From assembly GCA_965229695.1 (NCBI GenBank), contig OZ245921.1, forward strand, positions 1,178,001-1,242,000: a stretch of 64,000 nucleotides of DNA. Reading direction: 5' to 3'. The notes under the pieces were generated by a model. It saw only the letters and a program-made list of their open reading frames with translations. It ran no database searches and was not told where the DNA came from. Below are positions 51,360 through 59,574 of this stretch, piece after piece. How positions within the stretch are numbered: position 1 is the stretch's first letter; every line of letters starts with the position of its first letter. The stretch is from JANSYL01 sp965229695. Its GTDB lineage: Bacteria > Pseudomonadota > Alphaproteobacteria > Rhodobacterales > Rhodobacteraceae. Made by a program: the position numbers and the translations under genes.

Positions 51360-52451
51360 TTAGCGCTCTTGCACCTTCATGCGCTTTTTCAGGTACTCGC
51401 CATATTGGCCCAGCGAGAATAGGAAGAGCCAATAAATCGCGCCCACAAACACCCAAACCTCCAGGTAATAGGGGGCCCATTCGCCGGTCCCAAAGGCGGC
51501 TTTGGCCGAGGCCAGGATGTCGAAGAAACCGATGATGATCACAATCGCGGTTTCTTTGAACGTCACAACCACCATGTTGATGGTCGAAGGCAACGCATGG
51601 CGGAACACCTGTGGCAGAATGATCCGGCCCAGGATTTGCCAATAGCTCAGCCCAAGGGCCTTACCGGCCTCGAACTGTCCTTTGGGGATCGCCTGGAAGC
51701 CGCCCCGGAACACCTCGGCTTGGTAGCAAGCGAAGAAGAGTGCAAAGGCAATGATCACGCGCCAGATCTTGTCCCCCTCCAACCAGGAGGGCAGCAGGAT
51801 CGGCACCACAACTGCTGCGGTGAAAAGCGTGGTCAACAGCGGCAGCGAGCGGATGAAATCGATCAGGATCATCGCGAAATACCGCACCACCGGCATTTCC
51901 GAGCGCCGCATAAGCGCCAGGCCCAGACCCATCGGCATCCCCAGCAAAACCACCGAGGCGAAGAGGAACAGGGTCAAGGAAAGACCGCCCCAACCATCGG
52001 TTGTCACCTGCTCCAACCCAATCAGGCTGCCCTCCATCAGCAGGTAATAAGTGGCGAAGCCAATGATCCAAAGACCGATCAGACGCTTGCCCGTCCAGGC
52101 CTGCGGGAAGCAAGAAAAGACAACCGTCAGGATGATCGCCAGGCAGGCCAGCGTTGACCGCCAGTGTTCCTCATAAGGGTAGAGACCAAACAGGATCAGC
52201 CGGTGCCGGGCATCGATCACAGCCCAACAAGCACCTGACGCATAATCCTGACACTGGGCCACGTTTTCTTCGGTCCAGACGGCGCGGAACACACCCCAAT
52301 CCATGATCATCCAAGCCAGATAGGCCAGTACACCAAAGACGATGATCGAAATCACGCTATCCGACGGCGTGTGAAAAGCACGACGCTTGAGGAAATGCAT
52401 CGCCTCCTGCAGGCGCGACGGCGGGGCGGAGATATCAGTTGCGACAGCCAT
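51360..52451 (-). CDS. aapM: Amino-acid ABC transporter permease AapM
   Basis: The 363-residue permease has an N-terminal cytoplasmic stretch, several extra hydrophobic segments and the C-terminal amino-acid permease core with the EAA-type loop KGQFEAGKALGLSYWQILGRIILPQ. This matches AapM of the general L-amino-acid (AapJQMP) system. It lies 1 bp downstream of aapQ. No ATPase gene follows; the likely partner is at 32504-33247. Confidence 0.9.
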   Translation of the reverse strand: MAVATDISAPPSRLQEAMHFLKRRAFHTPSDSVISIIVFGVLAYLAWMIMDWGVFRAVWTEENVAQCQDYASGACWAVIDARHRLILFGLYPYEEHWRSTLACLAIILTVVFSCFPQAWTGKRLIGLWIIGFATYYLLMEGSLIGLEQVTTDGWGGLSLTLFLFASVVLLGMPMGLGLALMRRSEMPVVRYFAMILIDFIRSLPLLTTLFTAAVVVPILLPSWLEGDKIWRVIIAFALFFACYQAEVFRGGFQAIPKGQFEAGKALGLSYWQILGRIILPQVFRHALPSTINMVVVTFKETAIVIIIGFFDILASAKAAFGTGEWAPYYLEVWVFVGAIYWLFLFSLGQYGEYLKKRMKVQER

Positions 52452-52452
52452 A

Positions 52453-53613
52453 TCAGTGCGCCTTCAGCTTGAGCCGTTCGTTCAGCCAATTGGTGAACAG
52501 GGCGATGGAGAAGTTAACCGCAAGGAACGCGCCCATCAGGATCGCTATCAGTTCCAAGGTCTGGCCCGATTGCGTGATGGAGTTCGACACGATGTAGAAC
52601 AGGTCTGCAAAGCCGATCGCGATACCGATGGTCGTGGCCTTCATGATGAAGATCCACTGGTTGCCTAGCGGCGGCACAATGGATCGCAGCGCCATGGGCA
52701 CTTTGATCCGGCTCCAAATCGCGCCGTTGGACAGGCCCAGCGCATGGCCCGCTTCGACCAATCCGCGCGGCACTTCGTTCAGGCCGCCACGGACAACCTC
52801 GGCAATATAGGCGCTGCCATACATGGTGATAGCCACGATCATCGCCCAAAGCTCGACTGATACGGTGATCCCACCGCGGAAGCGCAGCCCCTGAAGCTCG
52901 GGGATGGAAAACAGCCCCTCCCCTTCCGGGCGGAAGATCACTGCGGCCAAAACTGCGACGGCAATGGTGCCGCCCAACCAGGCCAAGGCCCCTTTGATCA
53001 AGCTGGTCCGTCGCCACATGACCAACGCGACCGCCAGGGCCACAGATACCAGCAAAATGCCAATCGCGACTGAGGGCGACACATTCAGACCAGGCAGTTT
53101 CATGCCCCGGTTCGACAGAAAGATCGCGTCCCCGATTGTGTAAGCCTGCCGGGGGCCGGGGAAGTGGATCAGGATGGCGTAAAGGAAGATCGCCTGCAGG
53201 ATCAGGGGAATATTCCGGAAGATCTGCACATACACGGTCGCTGCCGTCTTCACCGCAAGGTTTGAGGCGTCACGCGCGGTACCGATGATGAAACCAAAAA
53301 ACGTGGACAGAAAGATACAGATAAAGCCCACGAACATCGTGTTCATCAGGCCGATCATCAGAGTTCGACTATAAGGGTCGTTGATCGACCGCTCGACCAG
53401 CGAAAACGAATAATCCCAGCCTGTCGAACGCTCTAGAAAGCTGAAGCCGCTGGTGATGCCAAGCGCGGTCAGGTTGATCTGTGCGCTGCGCACGGCGCCC
53501 CAAATCACGACAATCGTGAACGCCAGGAGCACCGTTTGAATGATGAGTTTGCGCATTTTCGCGCGGGCGCGCAGCTCTTCCGCGCTAAGGGCAGTGGCGG
53601 TGGCAGAGGTCAT
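52453..53613 (-). CDS. aapQ: Amino-acid ABC transporter permease AapQ
   Basis: The protein (about 386 residues) has a long N-terminal region with TM helices and a periplasmic insert, then the permease core with EAA-type loop PRGLVEAGHALGLSNGAIWSRIKVPMALR, matching AapQ. The ATG at 53613 is chosen over an in-frame TTG 12 bp upstream. A hairpin at 53639-53669 lies between aapJ and aapQ. AapQ and AapM form the heterodimeric membrane channel. Confidence 0.9.
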   Translation of the reverse strand: MTSATATALSAEELRARAKMRKLIIQTVLLAFTIVVIWGAVRSAQINLTALGITSGFSFLERSTGWDYSFSLVERSINDPYSRTLMIGLMNTMFVGFICIFLSTFFGFIIGTARDASNLAVKTAATVYVQIFRNIPLILQAIFLYAILIHFPGPRQAYTIGDAIFLSNRGMKLPGLNVSPSVAIGILLVSVALAVALVMWRRTSLIKGALAWLGGTIAVAVLAAVIFRPEGEGLFSIPELQGLRFRGGITVSVELWAMIVAITMYGSAYIAEVVRGGLNEVPRGLVEAGHALGLSNGAIWSRIKVPMALRSIVPPLGNQWIFIMKATTIGIAIGFADLFYIVSNSITQSGQTLELIAILMGAFLAVNFSIALFTNWLNERLKLKAH

Positions 53614-53638
53614 GGCAGGCCCCAATCAGGATAAGAAA

Positions 53639-53669
53639 GGGCCGCCCGATACCGGGGATCGAGCGGCCC
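53639..53669 (-). repeat. Hairpin between aapJ and aapQ
   Basis: GGGCCGC (53639-53645) pairs with GCGGCCC (53663-53669), and the inner CGAT / ATCG extends the stem. On the minus strand it is followed by TTTCTT. It is typical of partial terminators or mRNA-end stabilisers after binding-protein genes. Confidence 0.65.
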
Positions 53670-53693
53670 AGGGAGAAGATCCGTTCGCTCAGA

Positions 53694-54728
53694 TCAATCG
53701 AGGATCGGGGCGTAAAGCACGCCGCCATGGCTCCACAGATTGTTCAGACCGCGGTCCAGGTTGTACGGGCTTTCCGAACCCAGGTTGCGATCATAAATCT
53801 CGGCGAAGTTGCCAACCTCGGCGATCATCTCGCGGGCCCAGGTGTCGCGCAGGCCCAGGCGTTCACCCATGCCGGGTTCCGACCCAAGCAGACGTGCGAT
53901 ACGCGGGTTAGCGGGGTTCGCCGCCATCTCGTTCACATTTTCCGAGGTGATGCCTTCTTCCTCTGCGATCAGCAGGGCGGCCAGCATCCAGTTCACCACA
54001 TCAACGAAGTCTTCATCACCCTGGCGCATCGCGGCCGAGATTGGCTCGGACGACAGTTGGTCGCTCAGGATGATATGGGCTTCGGGGTTGTCGATCTCGG
54101 TGGCACGCAGAACGGCGAGGTTCGGGCCCCAACCGGCAAAGGCGTCACAGCGGTTGGCCAGGTAGGCGGCGCGCAGTTCAGCGGCGCTTTCATAGGAAAC
54201 CATGGTGTGCTCCACACCGATGGTCGACAGGTAGTTAGCCGAGATGCGTTCAATCGTGGTGCCGGCTTCGACACAGATCGTGCCGCCATCCAGACCGGTT
54301 GCATCGGTGATGCCCAGATCGCCATGCGCCATGAACTGGGTGCCGCCAAAGAAATAGGGCAGCGAAAACTGCAGGCCCAGCTCAGTGTCACGGCCCATCG
54401 TCCAACCGGTGGCTTTGATAATCACGTCGACATCACCGGACTGAAGCGCCGGGAAGCGCTGTGCCCAGGAGAGTGGGACGATCTGAACCGCCTCGGGATC
54501 ACCCAGGATCGCGGTGGTCAGCGCGCGGCACAGATCGATATCGAGGCCGCGCCATTCATTCTGATCGTTCACCTCGACGAAACCGAAATAGCTGCCGTTG
54601 TGCCCCGAACACAGCAGGGTGCCGCGATCGACGATCTGTTGAACGGTGGCGCTTTCGGCCAGCGCCATGCTTGGCGGCGCGATGGTGGCTGCCGCGATGA
54701 TCGCCGCAGTTGAGAGTTTCCGGAACAT
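53694..54728 (-). CDS. aapJ: Amino-acid ABC transporter substrate-binding protein AapJ
   Basis: The 344-residue protein has a signal peptide (MFRKLSTAAIIAAATIAPPSMALA) and a family-3 solute-binding domain: VDRGTLLCSGHNGSYFGFVEVN, WRGLDIDLCRALTTAI and GTICVEAGTTIERISANYL. It captures the amino acid in the periplasm. GGAGG lies 4 nt ahead of the ATG at 54728. An operator-like site (54745-54761) lies between a TTGACT-type promoter and the start codon, so transcription is probably controlled by the same regulator as the operon that carries the ATPase. Confidence 0.92.
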   Translation of the reverse strand: MFRKLSTAAIIAAATIAPPSMALAESATVQQIVDRGTLLCSGHNGSYFGFVEVNDQNEWRGLDIDLCRALTTAILGDPEAVQIVPLSWAQRFPALQSGDVDVIIKATGWTMGRDTELGLQFSLPYFFGGTQFMAHGDLGITDATGLDGGTICVEAGTTIERISANYLSTIGVEHTMVSYESAAELRAAYLANRCDAFAGWGPNLAVLRATEIDNPEAHIILSDQLSSEPISAAMRQGDEDFVDVVNWMLAALLIAEEEGITSENVNEMAANPANPRIARLLGSEPGMGERLGLRDTWAREMIAEVGNFAEIYDRNLGSESPYNLDRGLNNLWSHGGVLYAPILD

Positions 54729-54744
54729 GTGACCTCCATCTGTT

Positions 54745-54761
54745 GTGCTGTATATTGGCAC
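54745..54761. promoter_or_regulatory. IclR-type operator, site D, upstream of aapJ
   Basis: GTGCTGTATATTGGCAC, in reverse complement, fits GTKCCNWWWWWCRGMAC at all positions. It is also a partial palindrome (GTGC...GCAC). It lies 16 bp ahead of the aapJ start codon and downstream of a possible TTGACT -35 box near 54800, a position suited to repression. Confidence 0.6.
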
Positions 54762-54994
54762 GTTTGTGTTGCCATAGAGAATGATGTGATCCGGGGCACG
54801 AGTCAATAACAAGCTTTACCGGGGCCGCACCCAGGGCGCTTCGCAGGTCAAATTCGGTGGTCATCACGCCCAAAGTGGCGCAAAAGCAGCGTTAATTTCT
54901 CAATGAAACGAGAAAGTTGGGGGCCAAGCACCCGTCTTTGCCCAAAAACGCATCACGCCGCATCGCGTTGCGGGCAGCGGGTATCGGCCCCGCG

Positions 54995-56017
54995 CTAGTG
55001 CGTGTTCCGTGCCACGAACTCCGGCGGGATCATCACGATTTCACCGGCACGGGTTGGGTCGGCGAGGCGCGCATCCAGCAAGCGCAGGATTTCCGCGACC
55101 GTCGCGGATATTGGGTTGCGGATCGTGCTCAGCTCAAATTCCGGCCAAGCGGCAAGCCGCATATCATCGAACCCAATGATCGACAGGTCTTGCGGCACCC
55201 TCGACCCAGCATCGCGCGCCGCAGACAAAGCCCCCAAAGCCATGGCATCATTCGCGCAAAACAGCGCGTCCAAATCATGGGCGGCCAACAAGGTTTGTGC
55301 CGCCGCGCGCCCGCCTTTGCGTGTGTAATCCGCCTGGATCTGTGCGCTTAGCGTCAAACCGGCATCGCTCAACGCGGCCTGGACACCGGCCAGCCGCTCC
55401 CGTTCCGATGACCAATCCGGCGGGCCGCCGATATATCCGAACCGCCTGCGCCCCTTTGCCAGCATTGCATCGATCGCCAGCCGCGCCCCGGCCTGATTTT
55501 CGCAGCAGACGCAATCGACCAGGGGCGCGATCTCGACCCGGCCAGAATAAATGACCGGAATGCTTAGCTGCGCCGCATTCTCGAAGGCCGGTGTCGGCAA
55601 GCTGCCACCGCGCACAATCAGTGCATCCAGCGGGTATCGCAAAACCGAGCGTATTGATTGCTGGGTCACCCGGTCAGACCCGCTAAGAACCAGCGGCCAT
55701 TTCCCCGCCGCGTTCAATGCCGCCACCAAGGCGCCAGCAAACTCGGCGTCATAAGCATTGCCAAGATCGCCCGCGACAATGGCCACCAGGTTGGTGTGCA
55801 ACCCCTGTAGCGAGGCGGCTAGCGCATTCGGGCGATACCCAAGCCGCTTTGCCGTCTCCATCACCCGGGCGCGTTTATCCGAATCAAGGTAAGCGGTTTT
55901 CGAAAACGCCCGCGACACCGCCGAGCGCGAGACACCCGCTGCATCAGCGACATCCTGGGCGGTCACGCGCCGCGGCCTCTTTAGCGATTGGTTTTCAACA
56001 TCTTTTTCGTCATCCAT
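54995..56017 (-). CDS. LacI-family transcriptional regulator of the ugp-like genes
   Basis: The 340-residue protein has an N-terminal HTH (RVTAQDVADAAGVSRSAVSRAFSKTAYLDSDKRARVMETAKRLGYRPNALA, in blocks) and a periplasmic-binding-protein-like effector domain. It is divergent from ugpB and 346 bp upstream of it, so it probably controls the ugpBAEC-type operon. The effector is unknown. The 266 bp between its stop and aapJ hold the aapJ promoter and no gene. Confidence 0.9.
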   Translation of the reverse strand: MDDEKDVENQSLKRPRRVTAQDVADAAGVSRSAVSRAFSKTAYLDSDKRARVMETAKRLGYRPNALAASLQGLHTNLVAIVAGDLGNAYDAEFAGALVAALNAAGKWPLVLSGSDRVTQQSIRSVLRYPLDALIVRGGSLPTPAFENAAQLSIPVIYSGRVEIAPLVDCVCCENQAGARLAIDAMLAKGRRRFGYIGGPPDWSSERERLAGVQAALSDAGLTLSAQIQADYTRKGGRAAAQTLLAAHDLDALFCANDAMALGALSAARDAGSRVPQDLSIIGFDDMRLAAWPEFELSTIRNPISATVAEILRLLDARLADPTRAGEIVMIPPEFVARNTH

Positions 56018-56362
56018 CGGTCCACCCCACGATCCGACCTAGCGAAAATTTCAAAAATACCTGCCCAGACTGTCATCTGGCCGTCACCTTCCTTGGCTAT
56101 GTGAACACGTGCGCACATCTGGTGCAAATGATTTGGGATGAGGGGAACCGAAGGGTCGTTTCCCCCGTTTTCGCTTTATCCTTGGGGGATGCGAAACCGG
56201 GGTTATCCGTCGGGGAAATTAACCAGGTCATATGCCGCCGGAGGTGCGCCGCTGCCTGCCAACTCTCGAATGTCGGTGGCGTATTCATGCCCGCTCAGTG
56301 CGGCGGGTGAGCGACGGAAAACTTGGCCCACGGACGGGCTTAACAGGTACTTGGAGAGACGT
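56018..56362. other. lacI-ugpB intergenic region with long leader
   Basis: No gene is supported in these 345 bp. An open frame runs upstream of ugpB but has no coding-like N-terminus. The region holds a symmetric candidate operator at 56100-56117 and a TCCCCC/GGGGGA inverted repeat near 56160-56190 in the ugpB leader. GGAG lies about 7 nt ahead of the ugpB start. Confidence 0.6.
56100..56117. promoter_or_regulatory. Candidate LacI-family operator
   Basis: TGTG-N2-CACGTG-N2-CACA is symmetric about a central CG, as is usual for LacI-family sites. It lies between the lacI start (83 bp) and ugpB. Confidence 0.4.
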
Positions 56363-57664
56363 ATGACCTTCACCAAAACCGCCGCCCTCGGCGTTGCGTT
56401 CGGCCTGATGGCCAGTGCAGCCCAGGCTCAGACCGAAATCGAATGGTGGCACGCCATGGGCGGCCAATTGGGCGAAAGCCTGAACGCGCTGGCCGAAGAA
56501 TTCAACGCCAGCCAGGATGACTATCGCGTCACCCCGGTGTTCAAAGGCACCTATGAAGAAACCCTGACCGCTGGCATCGCCGCCTTCCGCGCTGGCGAAC
56601 AGCCGAACATCATCCAGGTGTTCGACGCAGGTGCGGCCACCGTGATCGGCGCCCAGGGCGCAACCGTTCCGGTCGAAACCCTGATGGCCAGCAATGGCGT
56701 CGATTTCGACATCGAAGATTACATCTCGGGCGTGCGTTACTTCTACGCCGATGCGGATGGCACCATGATCGGTATGCCGTTCAACTCCTCCACCCCGATC
56801 CTCTACTATAATGCTGATGCCCTGGAAGCCGCTGGCGTGACGCCCCCGGCCACTTGGGAAGAGTTTGCCGAAGTGACCGGCCCCGCCCTGTTGGAAGCAG
56901 GCTACGTGCCGCTGGCGCAGTCGCACCTGCCCTGGATCTTCACCGAGAACTTCTTCTCGCGTCATAACATCCAGTTCGCCACCAATGAAAACGGTTACAC
57001 CGGTGTCGACACCGAGATTCTTGTGAACCACCCGGCGATCCGTTCGCACTTCCAGGCGCTGGTCGACTGGCAGGAAGCGGGCCTGTTCGGTTGGTACGGC
57101 ACCGGCTGGGGCGACAACCAAACCCCGTTTGAAAACGCAGAAGTGGCTATGTGGCTGGGTTCCTCGGCCTCCTTCGGTGGCCTGCGGGATCGTGTTGACT
57201 TCAACTTCTCGGCCTCGACCCTGCCCTATTGGGAAGCTGTGACCACCGAGCCCACGCAAACCTTCATCGGTGGCGCGGCTCTGTTCGCCATGGCCGGTCA
57301 TGACGATGCCGAAAACGCTGCAACCGCCGCGTTCTTCGACTTCCTGGCCTCCTCGGAAGCGCAGTACCAGTGGCATGCTGACACCGGCTATGTGCCGATC
57401 ACCACGGCTGCCTACGCCATGGCAACCGAAGATGGCCATTACGAGCGTTTCCCCGCCGCCGAAGTCGGCATCCAGCAGCTGTCTCTGCCGGCTGGCGACT
57501 GGACCTCGGGCTACCGTATGGGTTTCTACGTCCAGATCCGCGACGTGATGAACCGCGAATACGGCCGCATCCTGACCGGTGACACCACCGTGGAAGAAGG
57601 CTTTGAAGCCATCGAAGCCGAGGCCAACGACCTGCTGTCGCGCTTCGCCGCCACCCAGGGCTAA
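56363..57664 (+). CDS. ugpB: UgpB-type ABC transporter substrate-binding protein
   Basis: The 433-residue protein has a signal peptide (MTFTKTAALGVAFGLMASAAQAQ) and a family-1 solute-binding domain starting TEIEWWHAMGGQLGESLNALAEEFN, the signature start of UgpB (sn-glycerol-3-phosphate / glycerophosphodiester binding). WHAMGG and the later AGYVPLAQSHLPWIF support this. The operon order B-A-E-C matches ugp. A hairpin after the stop probably raises its level over the membrane subunits. Confidence 0.87.
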   Translation: MTFTKTAALGVAFGLMASAAQAQTEIEWWHAMGGQLGESLNALAEEFNASQDDYRVTPVFKGTYEETLTAGIAAFRAGEQPNIIQVFDAGAATVIGAQGATVPVETLMASNGVDFDIEDYISGVRYFYADADGTMIGMPFNSSTPILYYNADALEAAGVTPPATWEEFAEVTGPALLEAGYVPLAQSHLPWIFTENFFSRHNIQFATNENGYTGVDTEILVNHPAIRSHFQALVDWQEAGLFGWYGTGWGDNQTPFENAEVAMWLGSSASFGGLRDRVDFNFSASTLPYWEAVTTEPTQTFIGGAALFAMAGHDDAENAATAAFFDFLASSEAQYQWHADTGYVPITTAAYAMATEDGHYERFPAAEVGIQQLSLPAGDWTSGYRMGFYVQIRDVMNREYGRILTGDTTVEEGFEAIEAEANDLLSRFAATQG

Positions 57665-57686
57665 GCCCAACAACACGCGATATCAG

Positions 57687-57717
57687 CGGGGGCCGCAGAA
57701 CATGCGGCCCCCGTTTT
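57687..57717 (+). repeat. Hairpin with T tract between ugpB and ugpA
   Basis: GGGGGCCGC (57688-57696) pairs perfectly with GCGGCCCCC (57704-57712), followed by GTTTT. It is probably a partial terminator or 3'-end stabiliser that gives extra binding protein over permeases. Confidence 0.75.
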
Positions 57718-57751
57718 CCAAACTCCCCCGCGAAGCCCGAGGACTGAAACC

Positions 57752-58633
57752 TTGAAACGTGCCGCGTTCCACCAAAAATGGTTCCCGATCCTGCTGCTGC
57801 TGCCGCAGCTCACGATCATCGCAATCTTCTTTTACTGGCCCGCTGGATACGCGTTCCAATCGTCGTTTTACCTGCAAGACCCGTTTGGATTCGGATCGAC
57901 TTTCGTGGGGATGGATAACTACTCGCGCCTGGCGCGATCCACGAACTATCTCGACTCGCTCAGTTTTACGGTGGTCTTCACCCTTGTGGTGACCTTCTTC
58001 TCGCTCGCGATCGCGCTGCTGCTTGCGGTCAAGGCCGATAAGGTCATTCGCGGCGCCAAAACCTATCGGACGCTGCTGATGTGGGTCTACGCCATCGCCC
58101 CGCCCGTCGCGGGCCTTATGGGGGTGATGCTGTTTGACCAAAGCCGCGGGAACCTGACCCAACTCTTCCAAAGCCTGGGCTGGGATTACACCTTGGGCGT
58201 GAATTATTGGGATACCGCCATCGCAATGATGACGGTGTCGATCTGGAAGCAGATTCCAGTGAACTTCATCTTCTTCCTGTCGGGCCTGCAGGCCATCCCA
58301 CAATCGGTGCGCGAAGCCGCGATGATCGACAATCGATCGGGCACGCGACGGTTTTGGGACATCACCTTTCCACTGCTGGCGCCCACGGGCTTCTTCTTGC
58401 TGATCATCAACATCACCTATGCCCTTTTTGACACGTTCGGCATCATCGACACGCTGGTCAAAGGCGAACCGGGCAACAACCCGATGACGTTGGTCTATCG
58501 CGTCTTTGTGGACGGCTTCCGGGGCGGCGACCTGGGCGGTTCATCGGCGCAATCGGTCGTGCTTATGGTGCTCGTCCTCATCCTAACCATCGTGCAGTTC
58601 CGATTTATGGAACGCCGGATCCACTACACCTGA
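57752..58633 (+). CDS. ugpA: UgpA-type ABC transporter permease
   Basis: The 293-residue permease has six membrane segments and the EAA loop IPQSVREAAMIDNRSGTRRFWDITFPLLAP, as in carbohydrate/glycerol-phosphate uptake type-1 permeases. The start is TTG at 57752 with GAGGAC upstream; no better start is seen. It lies between ugpB and ugpE, with ugpE starting 8-14 bp after its stop. Confidence 0.88.
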   Translation: MKRAAFHQKWFPILLLLPQLTIIAIFFYWPAGYAFQSSFYLQDPFGFGSTFVGMDNYSRLARSTNYLDSLSFTVVFTLVVTFFSLAIALLLAVKADKVIRGAKTYRTLLMWVYAIAPPVAGLMGVMLFDQSRGNLTQLFQSLGWDYTLGVNYWDTAIAMMTVSIWKQIPVNFIFFLSGLQAIPQSVREAAMIDNRSGTRRFWDITFPLLAPTGFFLLIINITYALFDTFGIIDTLVKGEPGNNPMTLVYRVFVDGFRGGDLGGSSAQSVVLMVLVLILTIVQFRFMERRIHYT

Positions 58634-58647
58634 CGGAGGCGATGGAT

Positions 58648-59562
58648 ATGGCTGATATCACCGATACCACCGCAAGCCGGGCCAGCACGCCCAGCGCCAC
58701 ACGACCCCGCCGCACCATCAAATGGAGCGCCGTGGGCGACCACGCGATCCTGATTGCCGGGGCGCTTTTGATGCTGGTGCCGGTTTGGATGATCTTCGCC
58801 TCCTCGTCTTGGGACGCGATCACCATCCACCGCGAAGGGCTGCAATTCGGCTTTGGCGATCAGTTCGCCGAAAACTACAACGCCGCCCTTTTGGAATATG
58901 GCGGGTTCACCGACAGCGTGAATGGCGTGACAATGCTGACCAACTCGTTGATCCTGGGGCTTGGCTTTGCCATCGGGAAGATCATCGTGGGTATGATGGC
59001 GGCTTATGCCATCGTCTATTTCCGCCTGCGCTTTGCCACGCTGGCGTTTTGGATGATCTTCACGACGCTTCTGCTGCCTTTGGAGGTGCGTATTCTACCC
59101 TCCTACGAGGTGATCCAGAATATGGGCCTGGCCAATACCTATACCGGCCTGATCGTGCCCCTGATCGCCTCGGCCACGGCGACGTTTTTCTTCCGGCAAT
59201 TCTTCCGCTCTGTGCCCGAAGAATTGATCGAGGCCGCGCGGATCGACGGTGCGGGGCCGGTGAAGTTCTTCATCGACATCCTGGTCCCGCTGAGCCGCAC
59301 GATGATCGCGGCAATGTTCATCATCATGTTCGTATTCGGTTGGAACCAGTACCTCTGGCCCACCCTGATCACCACCGATGAAAGCCTCTTTACCCTGGTG
59401 CGGGGCATCCGCCAGATCGTGCAGGCCTATGCCGACGGTTCCACCACCCCGGAATATGGCGAGGCCGCCGCCCTGGCCATCATCGCGATGGTGCCACCCG
59501 TCCTCATCGTTGTCTTCTTCCAAAGCTGGTTCGTGAAGGGCCTGACGGAATCCGATAAGTAA
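58648..59562 (+). CDS. ugpE: UgpE-type ABC transporter permease
   Basis: The 304-residue permease has six membrane segments and the EAA loop PEELIEAARIDGAGPVKFFIDILVPLSRT. Two ATGs are 6 bp apart; 58648 is preferred since GGAGG lies 8 nt upstream, but 58642 is possible. It pairs with UgpA in the membrane and is followed 12 bp later by ugpC. Confidence 0.9.
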   Translation: MADITDTTASRASTPSATRPRRTIKWSAVGDHAILIAGALLMLVPVWMIFASSSWDAITIHREGLQFGFGDQFAENYNAALLEYGGFTDSVNGVTMLTNSLILGLGFAIGKIIVGMMAAYAIVYFRLRFATLAFWMIFTTLLLPLEVRILPSYEVIQNMGLANTYTGLIVPLIASATATFFFRQFFRSVPEELIEAARIDGAGPVKFFIDILVPLSRTMIAAMFIIMFVFGWNQYLWPTLITTDESLFTLVRGIRQIVQAYADGSTTPEYGEAAALAIIAMVPPVLIVVFFQSWFVKGLTESDK

Positions 59563-59574
59563 GGAATTGAAATC

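Noticed and set aside
54895..54915. TTTCTC...GAGAAA inverted repeat between aapJ and lacI
   Set aside because: Short arms and AT-rich context; it could be a weak terminator of lacI but cannot be told from chance.
56138..56362. 75-codon upstream extension of ugpB
   Set aside because: It would bury a clear signal peptide that begins at 56363 with GGAG upstream, so it is leader sequence.
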